A DNA stretch of 64,000 nucleotides from JAZIHH01 sp036678685 (GTDB lineage: Bacteria; Bacillota; UBA4882; UBA10575). The notes below the pieces were generated by a model. The model did no database searches. It was not told the origin of the DNA and saw only the letters and a program-made list of their open reading frames with translations. The stretch's first letter is position 1, and each line of letters starts with the position of its first letter. Shown here piece after piece: positions 9,421-17,330 of the stretch. The position numbers were made by a program, and so were the translations under genes. Where the stretch lies: the NCBI GenBank assembly GCA_036678685.1, contig JAZIHH010000005.1, forward strand, positions 1-64,000, in the 5' to 3' direction.

Positions 9421-9529
9421 AAAAAGGAAGAAAGGAAATCATGGCGTATAAAATAAGGAAGACAGTTAAGATGGGGCTAAACGGGATTGGCAAGATTGGA
9501 AAATGAAGGGGTAAAGGAGAGGAAGAGAA

Positions 9530-10027
9530 ATGAAAAAAATTAAGGTTTTGTTCTTGACCGGAGTTATGCTGGCTGTCTTTGCCGTTTCCGCGTGGGGGTT
9601 GAACACGCCGGCGGTGTCGCAGGGCCATGGGGTGATTACCGGCCGCTTTGTCAGTGACTACGGTTTGTTTATTGGGGGTGAATACGGCATTACCCGGGAA
9701 ATGGCGGTCCAGGTCGAACTGGCCCCGAAGAGCTTAACCAAAGTCGGGCTCAAATACCAGACCGCTCCTCATCTGGCGGTGACCGGCGGAATTCTCGGGT
9801 CGTCGGTGTTTTTCGGCCTGAACGGGAGCACCGCGTTGACCAATGAACTGACCGGCATCGCCGAACTCGACGTCACGATGGCGGACGACCGGGTGAAACT
9901 CCTCTATGAAGTGGGCGCCAGGTTTAATATTGACCGGAAGCTCGACATCCGCGGCGGGCTGATGGGTTTCGTCAGCGATAAGGCGGGGATGCCCGTCTTC
10001 CAAATCGGGGTGGGCTATAAATTTTAA
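9530..10027 (+). CDS. Small secreted beta-barrel-like (putative outer-membrane) protein
   Basis: A 165-residue protein with a clear signal peptide (basic MKKIK, hydrophobic core, probable cleavage after SAWG near residue 23). The mature part of about 140 residues shows alternating polar/hydrophobic strands and many Gly/Thr/Val turns, with no cysteine or transmembrane helix, and ends VGYKF. A C-terminal Phe after an amphipathic strand is the usual beta-signal of outer-membrane barrels. I recognise no named family. A ribosome site (GGAGAGGAAGAG) precedes ATG 9530. Monocistronic: a terminator lies upstream and the valS regulatory region downstream. Confidence 0.6.
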   Translation: MKKIKVLFLTGVMLAVFAVSAWGLNTPAVSQGHGVITGRFVSDYGLFIGGEYGITREMAVQVELAPKSLTKVGLKYQTAPHLAVTGGILGSSVFFGLNGSTALTNELTGIAELDVTMADDRVKLLYEVGARFNIDRKLDIRGGLMGFVSDKAGMPVFQIGVGYKF

Positions 10028-10048
10028 GGTTTCAAGCCTGCCTCCGCG

Positions 10049-10080
10049 CTTTCTTACTTGACAAAACGCAAGTAAGAAAG
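10049..10080. repeat. Perfect 12-bp inverted repeat overlapping the valS promoter
   Basis: CTTTCTTACTTG (10049-10060), an 8-base loop, then CAAGTAAGAAAG (10069-10080). The left arm holds the first half of the -35 box and the right arm ends exactly at the -10 box. It could be a repressor operator, or a hairpin ending the upstream transcript, though no T-tract follows. Confidence 0.85.
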
Positions 10081-10086
10081 TATATT
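10058..10086 (+). promoter_or_regulatory. Promoter of the valS T-box transcript
   Basis: Consensus TTGACA (10058-10063), a 17-bp spacer and TATATT (10081-10086). Transcription from here would give a leader of about 300 bases before valS, the length expected for a T-box leader. Confidence 0.8.
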
Positions 10087-10097
10087 ATTGGTAAGTT

Positions 10098-10359
10098 GAT
10101 AACGACCGACGATGAACGGAAGGAGTAACCCTGAACCTCCCGCAACAGAGAACGGGTCCCCCGGCTGAAAGACCCGGCGGGTGACAGGGTGAAGGTCGTC
10201 CGGGAGTTCTCCGGTTGAAACCGGCAAGTAGACCGGAGCGGGAAGGCCCGTTATTGCCACAAGAGGGCCCCGTTTTTGCCCGGTGTCCAACCGGGACGGG
10301 GAAAAAAGGTGGTACCGCGAAAATCCTTTCGTCCTTTTCCAGTGACGGAAGGTTTTTTT
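10098..10359 (+). promoter_or_regulatory. T-box riboswitch controlling valS
   Basis: The leader holds the hallmark AGGTGGTACCGCG (10307-10319) just before an attenuator hairpin, CCTTTCGTC (10325-10333) pairing with GACGGAAGG (10344-10352), then seven T (10353-10359). Uncharged tRNA is expected to favour the antiterminator. In stem I, AGTA (10124-10127) faces GAA at 10191-10193, the usual S-turn. The GTC that follows (10195-10197 or 10198-10200) is a plausible valine specifier codon, matching the downstream gene. Specifier placement is inferred by eye. Confidence 0.9.
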
Positions 10360-10398
10360 ATGAGAAGAGGGATTTGTTTGCCAATGGAGGAGATGGAA

Positions 10399-13035
10399 AT
10401 GAGCCGACAACTGCCCAAGACCTATAATCCGCAGGAAGTGGAAGAAAAGTGGTATCAGTTCTGGTTGGAAAAAGGGTTTTTCCAAGTTGAGGTGGAAAAG
10501 GAGAAAAAACCTTATTGCATCGTTATTCCCCCTCCGAATGTGACGGGAAAGCTTCACCTGGGTCACGCTTTAAACAATACGCTGCAGGATATTCTCATCC
10601 GTTATCACCGGATGAAAGGGGAGAACACCCTGTGGCTTCCGGGTACGGACCATGCGGGCATCGCCACGCAGGCCCGGGTCGAAGAGGAACTGGCCAAAGA
10701 AGGCTTAACCCGTTACGATCTGGGGCGGGAGAAGTTTCTGGCGCGCGTCTGGAAATGGAAGGAAGAGTACGGCGGCACCATCATCAAACAATTGAAACAG
10801 CTGGGGGCTTCTTGTGACTGGAGTAAGGAAAGGTTCACCATGGACGAAGGATGTTCCCGGGCGGTGAAGGAAGTTTTTCTTCGCCTCTACGAGAAGGGCC
10901 TGATTTACCGCGGGAGTTATCTGGTCAACTGGTGCCCCAAATGCGCCACCACCCTTTCCGATATTGAAGTGGAACATGAAGAAAGCGAGGGAAGGCTCTG
11001 GCATATCCGGTACCCGCTGGTTGGCGGGGACGGTTATATCCAGGTGGCCACGACCCGGCCCGAGACCATGCTCGGTGATACAGCCGTGGCCGTCCATCCC
11101 GAGGACGGGCGTTACCGCGGGCTGGTGGGGAAAAAAGCCATCCTGCCCCTGATGAACAGGGAAATCCCGATTGTCGCCGATCCAATGGTGGACCGGGAGT
11201 TCGGGACGGGGGCGGTGAAAATTACGCCGGCCCATGACCTTAACGACTTCGAACTGGCACGCCGGCACAATCTCCCGCAGGTGACGGTGATCGGTTTTGA
11301 CGCCCGGATGACCGCTGAGGCGGGCAAGTATGCCGGCCTGGACCGGTACGAGGCGAGGAAGAGAGTTCTTCATGACCTGGCGGAGGGTGGATTCCTGGCG
11401 GGAGAGGAATCCCATCTCTATGCCCTGGGCACTTGTTACCGTTGCGATATGGTGGTGGAACCGCTCATTTCCAAGCAGTGGTTTGTCCGGATGAAACCCT
11501 TGGCGGAACCGGCCATCCGGGTGGTCAAGGAAGGGAAAATCCGTTTTGTGCCCGAGCGTTTCACCAAGGTTTATCTCAACTGGATGGAAAACATCAGGGA
11601 CTGGTGCATCTCCCGCCAGCTTTGGTGGGGACACCGCATCCCCGTTTGGTACTGCCGCGATTGTCAAAAAGAGATTGCCGCCGGGGAAGAACCAACCGCC
11701 TGCCCGGCTTGCGGGAGCGGCCATCTCGAACAGGATCCCGACGTCCTGGATACCTGGTTCTCTTCGGCGCTTTGGCCCTTTTCCACGCTGGGCTGGCCGG
11801 AACAAACGCCCCTCTTGGAACATTTTTACCCCACCTCGGTGCTGGTGACGGCCAGGGACATCATCTTTTTCTGGGTGGCCCGCATGATCTTCATGGGGCT
11901 GGAGTTTATGCAAGAAAGACCCTTTGCGGAAGTGCTCATACACGGTCTTATCTTGGACAAGGACGGGAAAAAGATGAGCAAATCGCGGCCGGAGACGATT
12001 GTCGATCCCCAGGATGTGATTGACGAGTACGGCGCCGATACTCTCCGCTTCACCCTGGCCACCGGGACCGCCCTGGGACAGGATCAGCGGTTCCAGTTGG
12101 AAAGGGTGGAGGGGGTCCGCAATTTCGCCAACAAGATCTGGAATGCCGCCCGCTTCCTCTTGATGAACCTGGAGGATTACGTGGAAACCGGGGAAAAACC
12201 GGAAAACCTTTCCCTCCCCGACCGTTATATCCTCTCGCGCCTGCAGGCGGTGACGGCGGAGACAGGGGAGATGATTGACCGCTATGACCTGGGGGGCGCG
12301 GCCAACCTGCTCTATGATTTTATCTGGAGCGAATATTGCGACTGGTACATCGAAATGGCCAAGCCCATGCTCAAAACGGGCGGGGAGGAGCGGCGCCGCA
12401 CCCAGCAGGTCCTGGTGAAAGTTTTCCGGCAAATAATGGTTCTCCTGCACCCTTATATGCCCTTTATCACCGAAGAAATCTGGCAAGCCCTGCCCCACGC
12501 CGGCGAAAGCGTTATGCTGGCCCCCTGGCCGGAACCGGAGGCCGGGTACAGGGATGCCGGAGCGGAAAGTGAGATGCAGCTGCTGATGGATGTTGTCCGG
12601 GCGATCCGGAATATCCGCGCGGAAACACGGGTCGATCCCGGCCGCAAAGTGGAGGCGGTCCTCCTCGCCGGCTCCGTCCAGCGGAGAATATTGGAAGAAA
12701 ACCGTCTCTACCTTGAAGTCCTGGCGGGTCTGGGCCGGTTGGAGATCCGGCCGGAAGGGACCGCCAAACCCGACCGGGCGGTGAGCGCCGTGGAGAGCGG
12801 GGTCGAAATTTATCTCCCCCTGGCGGGCTTGGTGGATCTGGCGGTCGAAAGGGAACGGCTGCAAAAAGAACTGGCGGAACTGGAAACCGAGAAAAACCGG
12901 CTGGCCAAAAAACTGGAGAATCCCCAATTTCTCGCCAAGGCCCCGGCGGCGGTGGTGGAGAAGGAGAAGAAAAAACTGGCGGAAGTGGAAAGCAAGTACG
13001 AGAAAGTCTCCGCCCGCCTGGCCGCCCTCAGTTAA
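10399..13035 (+). CDS. valS: Valyl-tRNA synthetase
   Basis: Class I synthetase charging tRNA-Val, 878 residues. Signature HIGH-type motif PPPNVTGKLHLGHAL lies near residue 43 and KMSKSRPETI near 530. The large CP1 editing insertion is present, with WCPKCATTLSDIEVE and the zinc-type cysteines CRDCQKE...CPACG. A C-terminal coiled coil (about 810-878) follows the family pattern. Start ATG 10399 is chosen because GGAGGAG (10386-10392) is 6 bases upstream; earlier in-frame ATGs at 10360, 10384 and 10393 are less well placed. Regulated by the T-box just upstream. Confidence 0.97.
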   Translation: MSRQLPKTYNPQEVEEKWYQFWLEKGFFQVEVEKEKKPYCIVIPPPNVTGKLHLGHALNNTLQDILIRYHRMKGENTLWLPGTDHAGIATQARVEEELAKEGLTRYDLGREKFLARVWKWKEEYGGTIIKQLKQLGASCDWSKERFTMDEGCSRAVKEVFLRLYEKGLIYRGSYLVNWCPKCATTLSDIEVEHEESEGRLWHIRYPLVGGDGYIQVATTRPETMLGDTAVAVHPEDGRYRGLVGKKAILPLMNREIPIVADPMVDREFGTGAVKITPAHDLNDFELARRHNLPQVTVIGFDARMTAEAGKYAGLDRYEARKRVLHDLAEGGFLAGEESHLYALGTCYRCDMVVEPLISKQWFVRMKPLAEPAIRVVKEGKIRFVPERFTKVYLNWMENIRDWCISRQLWWGHRIPVWYCRDCQKEIAAGEEPTACPACGSGHLEQDPDVLDTWFSSALWPFSTLGWPEQTPLLEHFYPTSVLVTARDIIFFWVARMIFMGLEFMQERPFAEVLIHGLILDKDGKKMSKSRPETIVDPQDVIDEYGADTLRFTLATGTALGQDQRFQLERVEGVRNFANKIWNAARFLLMNLEDYVETGEKPENLSLPDRYILSRLQAVTAETGEMIDRYDLGGAANLLYDFIWSEYCDWYIEMAKPMLKTGGEERRRTQQVLVKVFRQIMVLLHPYMPFITEEIWQALPHAGESVMLAPWPEPEAGYRDAGAESEMQLLMDVVRAIRNIRAETRVDPGRKVEAVLLAGSVQRRILEENRLYLEVLAGLGRLEIRPEGTAKPDRAVSAVESGVEIYLPLAGLVDLAVERERLQKELAELETEKNRLAKKLENPQFLAKAPAAVVEKEKKKLAEVESKYEKVSARLAALS

Positions 13036-13378
13036 GCGGCGGGCAACTGTTGCCGGGCCCCCAGCACGCCGCAGGACGGGTCCTGCCCTGCCGTCCGGCC
13101 CTCCTCCCCGCTTTGTTAAAAAAAAAGCGGGGAAGCGGGGCGGGAAGGGGAGTCCGGGAAGGGGCCGGCCGGAAGAAGAGAGGGAAAAGGGGGGCAACCC
13201 CCTTTTTTCTGTAGGCCGAAGCCATCCCCGGCCGGAGGGGAACGGTGCCGGCGGCCGGAAGAGAAGAACGGCGGTTCTTCCTTGCCGGGCGTCAAGAAGG
13301 ACGTCGGCGGCAAACGAAGAATAATTATGGACATAAATTGGGAAAAGAGGGGACGGCCCCCAGAAAAGGAGGAGGGAA
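13036..13378 (+). other. Intergenic stretch after valS, no gene seen
   Basis: 343 bases of G-rich, low-complexity sequence. It holds the valS terminator (13185-13208) and a small hairpin, GAAGAAC/GGTTCTTC near 13264-13280. Open frames here have no ribosome site or recognisable product. A GGAGGG ribosome site appears just before ATG 13379. Confidence 0.7.
13185..13208 (+). terminator. Rho-independent terminator after valS
   Basis: AAAAGGGGG, loop GCAA, CCCCCTTTTTT. Short G:C stem with a T-run, about 150 bases past the valS stop. Confidence 0.8.
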
Positions 13379-15009
13379 ATGCCAAAGTACATACCAGCCT
13401 TAACAGTTTTGCTGTTCTTCTTTATGGGCCTGGCCGGCCGGGTGGCAGGCGCCGGGGAAGGCGGGGGAAGCGAACCAATAGACCGGCTGAATTTGGGGAT
13501 GGAAAAATATTATGCGGCCCAAGACTTTTTTTACCGGCAACGGGATCCGGACAAAGCAGTGGAACTGCTGGAGGCGGCGGAGGAACTCTTCGGCGGTGCG
13601 GAGGACGATTATGCCCGGTCTTACTGGCTGGGGCGGGCCGCGTTCTTAAAAGCCCGGATCAAAACGGAGGAGGGGAAAGAAGAAGAGGCGACAGAGGCTT
13701 TTCTCCAATGTGAAGCAGCGGCAAGAAGCGCCTTGGCCTGTGACCGGGGGGCAAGCGAAGCCCTTCGTTTGCTGGGCGAGGCCCTTGTGGAGCGGAACAA
13801 GAACGATTCCGCCTTCGCCTGGGCTTACTTGCCGCAGGCCTTTTTGCTTCTGGAAAAAGCGGCGGTTTTAGACCGGGAAAACCGGGCCGCCCGGAGCGCG
13901 CTGGCCGGGTATTACCTGGAGGCGCCCTCGCTGCTGGGGGGCAACCCCAAAAAAGCCCTTGCCATCCTGGAGAACCTCCCTGCTTCCGAAGACCGGCACG
14001 AAGAGTTTTTAGCCGCCTCCCGGTTGGGGAAGGCCTACGCTTTGGAAAGCCGGAAAGAGGAAGCGGCGGCCTTATTGACCCGGGCTCTTGCCATTTACCC
14101 GGAAGATCCGCAGGTCCGGGAGGAATTGAGAAGACTGCGGGCGGAAGAGGAGGTACAAAATTTCCGGCTCAGCTTTTACCCCATCCTCCCGCCGGCGGAC
14201 GGATTGGTGCTGGACGGGGGCGTGATGGTTGAGTATGGAGGGTTTTCCCCCTATCTCTCCGGGTCTTACGATTTGGTGGAACAACTTGTATACTACAGTT
14301 TGGCGACCCGGCTGACGCTCAGTCCGGCGGCCACGGCCGAAGTAGGCTATTTCCGTCAATACGCCTCCCGCCACCCCGGGTACCAGTACCGGGAAGGTGC
14401 CGGCGGGCGGGCTTTATTGGCGGGACGGGTTGGGGAAGTTTCCTGGCGCTTGATCTTTTCCACGGGGAAATCGGCGGTTACGGGCAGACGCCGGTCAACA
14501 TCGCTTCGGTATCGGCGGCTGCGGCGAAACCCCTTTATGAGGATTGGGGGAAAGCGGTGGGTCTTTATCTTACGTTCACCGCCGGCCGGGTGGAGGAGGA
14601 GAATTATTATATAACCCGTTTGGAACTGCCGGTACGGTATTATGATTACCGCGACCTGCTTACGCTCGGCCGGATCGACCAGGGGGAGAGAACCGGCCTC
14701 CATTTTACCAACCCGGTGCGGGGCTATGAAGACGAGGGCGGAAAAGGCAGCCGTGTGGTTCTTGTCCGCCTGGAACGGGGTTTCCCTTTGTTCCCCTACT
14801 CGGATAAACCGTTTCTAGGCGCCCTGTACGGGGTGATCTTTGCCGATGCGGGCAGCCTTTTCCATGACCGGACCGGTTTTCACCTGCAAAAAAGCGCCGG
14901 CGCCGGCCTTGTTCACCACACTCCCCTGGTCGAAACCCATCTGGACCTGGCGGTCCGGGAAGACTGGGGGGTGCGGCCGGTCTTTGCTTTTCAATTCAAG
15001 ATGTTCTGA
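13379..15009 (+). pseudogene. TPR protein with C-terminal Omp85-like barrel, split by a one-base frameshift
   Basis: Read as one gene, this is a secreted protein: a signal peptide (1-25), TPR-like helical repeats (about 35-250), then beta-strand sequence ending in an Omp85/BamA-like terminus: RGYEDEG-type strand, LVRLERGFPLFPYS, YGVIFADAGSLF and a final FKMF. The first frame runs 13379-14614, the second is open from before 14461 to 15009. Reading switches at the T-run 14456-14459: one extra T restores LIFFHGEIGGYGQT and a continuous barrel. This is either a real null mutation or a sequence error. Likely role: outer-membrane insertion, transport or assembly. Upstream of GDPD and kdsB, other envelope genes. 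Confidence 0.7.
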
Positions 15010-15129
15010 AGCCGTTTGGACGGGTTAAAAGAGAAAAACCCGCCCCGGAACCGGCGCGGGTCCCTAAACAAGAGAAAAAGGCCGGTGATAACCGGCGGGA
15101 ATAAAGGGGCGGGCAAGGAGGAGTCGCCT

Positions 15130-16020
15130 TTGTTCTGGCAGGTCGTGAAGATGATCGGACAATTGCTGCTCCGGGTGGTAGAAGGTCTGGGGGCCCTGGT
15201 CATTCTGGCCGCTTTGGTGATCACGCTCCGGTACTGGCTGTGGAGACCAAAACCCGCGGCTCTTTTTCACCGCGGGCCTTCTGCTGTGAACTGGGGCCAT
15301 CGCGGCGCCCCGGAAAGGGCGCCGGAAAACACCCTCGCCAGTTTCAGGGCCGCCGTGGACCAGGGCGCCTCCGGAGTGGAGTTGGACGTGATGTTAAGCG
15401 CCGACGGGGAGGTGGTGGTCGTTCATGATTATTCGCTGGAACGGACGACCGACGGCGCGGGGCCGGTCAAGGCGTACAGCCTTGCCGGACTGAAACGGCT
15501 TGATGCCGGCCGCTGGTTTTCCGCGGATTTCGCCGGGGAACGGATACCAACGTTACAGGAGGTAATCGACGGACTTGACCCGGGGGTTTTCCTTAATATT
15601 GAGATTAAAAGTGAAACTCCGGGTACCGACGGCCTGGAAAAGGCCGTAGTAAGGATTATTGCCGAAAACAATCTTTATGACCGCGTTGTTGTCTCCTCTT
15701 TCAATCCCGTCTCTTTAATGCGCGTGAAAGCGGCGGATAAGAAGATCGATGTCGGGTTGATTTATGCTCCCGATCTGGCAATCTATTTACGTCAAGGCTG
15801 GTTTATCCCCCTTCTCCGGCCGGAGGCCCTGCATCCCCGCTACGACATGGTGGATGCGGCATATATGGCGCGGGCGCGCAAAAAAGGTTTTAAGGTGGCC
15901 GTGTGGACAGTGAATGAAGGCGAAGAAATGGAACGCCTGCTCGATCTCGGTGTTGACGGCATCATTACCGACCGTCCGGATCTTTTACGGCAAATCCTAC
16001 AAGCGCGCAATGGGAATTAG
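15130..16020 (+). CDS. Membrane-anchored glycerophosphodiester phosphodiesterase
   Basis: Hydrolyses glycerophosphodiesters to glycerol-3-phosphate and an alcohol. An N-terminal helix (about residues 8-35 of this start) anchors the enzyme; the GDPD domain follows with GHRGAPERAPENTLASF (catalytic His, metal Glu), ELDVMLSADGEVVVVHD and IEIKSE, ending with AVWTVNEGEEM and GIITDRPDLL. TTG 15130 is chosen: AAGGAGGAG at 15115-15123 sits 6 bases upstream. An in-frame TTG at 15016 would add a poorly conserved basic leader. Probably co-transcribed with kdsB, 53 bases downstream. Confidence 0.9.
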   Translation: MFWQVVKMIGQLLLRVVEGLGALVILAALVITLRYWLWRPKPAALFHRGPSAVNWGHRGAPERAPENTLASFRAAVDQGASGVELDVMLSADGEVVVVHDYSLERTTDGAGPVKAYSLAGLKRLDAGRWFSADFAGERIPTLQEVIDGLDPGVFLNIEIKSETPGTDGLEKAVVRIIAENNLYDRVVVSSFNPVSLMRVKAADKKIDVGLIYAPDLAIYLRQGWFIPLLRPEALHPRYDMVDAAYMARARKKGFKVAVWTVNEGEEMERLLDLGVDGIITDRPDLLRQILQARNGN

Positions 16021-16073
16021 GGGAGACGGGGAAGGGAAAGAGAGAAGGGAAAAAATATTTGGAGGTTAAAACA

Positions 16074-16814
16074 ATGAAAGCAATTGGCGTCATTCCCGCC
16101 CGTTATGGCTCCACCAGGTTACCCGGCAAACCTTTGGCGGAGATTGAAGGCAAGCCAATGATTGTCCGGGTTTACGAACGGGCGCAACAGGCAAAATCAC
16201 TGGCCGGGGTTTTAGTCGCCACCGACGATGAACGGATCCTCCGGGCCGTTGAAGAACATCAGGGGAAAGCGGTGATGACCGCGAAGGATCATCCCAACGG
16301 CACCCAACGGATCGCGGAAGCCGTTAAAGATCTTGACGCGGAACTGATCATCAACATCCAAGGGGACGAACCCCTTTTGGACCCGCTGATGGTCGATTTG
16401 TTAGTCGAGGCGATGAAGAATAACCCCCGGGCGCCCATGGCGACCCTGCGGACAAAAATCAGGAGGAACAGCGATTTTGAAAACCCGAATGTCGTTAAAG
16501 TAGTGACCGGGCGGCAAGGATACGCCTTGTATTTTTCCCGGGCGCCCATCCCTTACCCCCGGTACGGCGAATATCACCAGGCCTTTAGACATATTGGGAT
16601 TTATGGTTACCAAAAAGAATTTCTGTTAAAATATTCATCCCTGCCGGCCGGCCCCCTGGAACAAACGGAAGCCCTGGAGCAACTGCGGGCCCTGGAAAAC
16701 GGATACCAAATATTGGTTGTAGACTATGACAAGGAATATGAAGGAATAAGCGTTGACACTGAAGAAGATTTGGAAAGAGTAAGGGCCATTTTCCGGGAAC
16801 GGAACCGGAGTTAA
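16074..16814 (+). CDS. kdsB: 3-deoxy-manno-octulosonate cytidylyltransferase (CMP-Kdo synthetase)
   Basis: Activates Kdo with CTP to CMP-Kdo for the LPS inner core. The 246 residues open with the canonical MKAIGVIPARYGSTRLPGKP and include NIQGDEPLLDP near residue 93 and RAPIPYPR. ATG 16074 has GGAGG 8 bases upstream; the TTG at 16059 is rejected. Family resemblance to other CMP-sugar synthetases exists, but length and motifs fit KdsB best. With lpxB it argues for an outer membrane with LPS or a Kdo-containing glycolipid. Confidence 0.9.
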   Translation: MKAIGVIPARYGSTRLPGKPLAEIEGKPMIVRVYERAQQAKSLAGVLVATDDERILRAVEEHQGKAVMTAKDHPNGTQRIAEAVKDLDAELIINIQGDEPLLDPLMVDLLVEAMKNNPRAPMATLRTKIRRNSDFENPNVVKVVTGRQGYALYFSRAPIPYPRYGEYHQAFRHIGIYGYQKEFLLKYSSLPAGPLEQTEALEQLRALENGYQILVVDYDKEYEGISVDTEEDLERVRAIFRERNRS

Positions 16815-16838
16815 GCCGGAAAAAAACAAAAAAAAGGC

Positions 16839-16867
16839 TTGACATTCCCGGCGGGGATCGTTATACT
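16839..16867 (+). promoter_or_regulatory. Strong vegetative promoter of the ylxM-ffh operon
   Basis: Perfect TTGACA (16839-16844), a 17-bp spacer and TATACT (16862-16867), 47 bases upstream of ylxM. Confidence 0.85.
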
Positions 16868-16913
16868 GCTAATGTAAAGTAAAATTGCTTGTCAGTTAGG
16901 AGGCTCATCGGGC

Positions 16914-17279
16914 ATGGAGCAAGTAGCAAAGATGGGCCTGTTTTTTGATTTTTACGGCGGACTTTTAACCCCCAAGCAGCAGCGGGTTTTCAGCCTGTAC
17001 TATATGGAAAACCTTTCCCTGGGCGAGATTGCCGAGGCGGAAGGGACTACCCGCCAGGCTGTCCACGATCTGTTACAGCGGACCGAGAGAATTTTGGCGC
17101 GGTGGGAAGAACAACTGTTGCTGGTGGAGAGATATTTAACGGAAAGGAAAGCCCTCCAGGAAATCAAGGCGACCCTGGAAGACTTGGGGAAGCATATTCC
17201 GGCCGGAGGCGAAGCCTACCACTGCTTTATGGAGTTAAAGAAGAAAATCATAGCCCTGGAAGACCATGTGCAAGGATGA
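16914..17279 (+). CDS. ylxM: YlxM-type putative DNA-binding protein (UPF0122)
   Basis: A 121-residue sigma-70 region 4-like helix-turn-helix protein: LTPKQQRVFSLYYMENLSLGEIA then TTRQAVHDLLQR at residues 18-55, followed by a helical tail. In Firmicutes it precedes ffh, as here, and is linked with the SRP pathway. Its exact function is not established. The AGGAGG ribosome site lies about 11 bases upstream of ATG 16914. Confidence 0.88.
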   Translation: MEQVAKMGLFFDFYGGLLTPKQQRVFSLYYMENLSLGEIAEAEGTTRQAVHDLLQRTERILARWEEQLLLVERYLTERKALQEIKATLEDLGKHIPAGGEAYHCFMELKKKIIALEDHVQG

Positions 17280-17330
17280 GCGGGAGCGGGCCGGCCGTTG
17301 GTTTGGGCGGAGAACGGAGGAGGAAGATTA

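Noticed and set aside
10705..13392. 895-codon open frame on the minus strand opposite valS
   Set aside because: It lies antisense to a clear valS, its translation is Pro/Arg/His/Phe-rich with no recognisable domain, and it has no ribosome site; long antisense frames are common opposite GC-rich coding sequence.
15020..15065. Hairpin ACCCGC/GCGGGT with T-run on the minus strand
   Set aside because: No minus-strand gene ends nearby, so a terminator role has no support.
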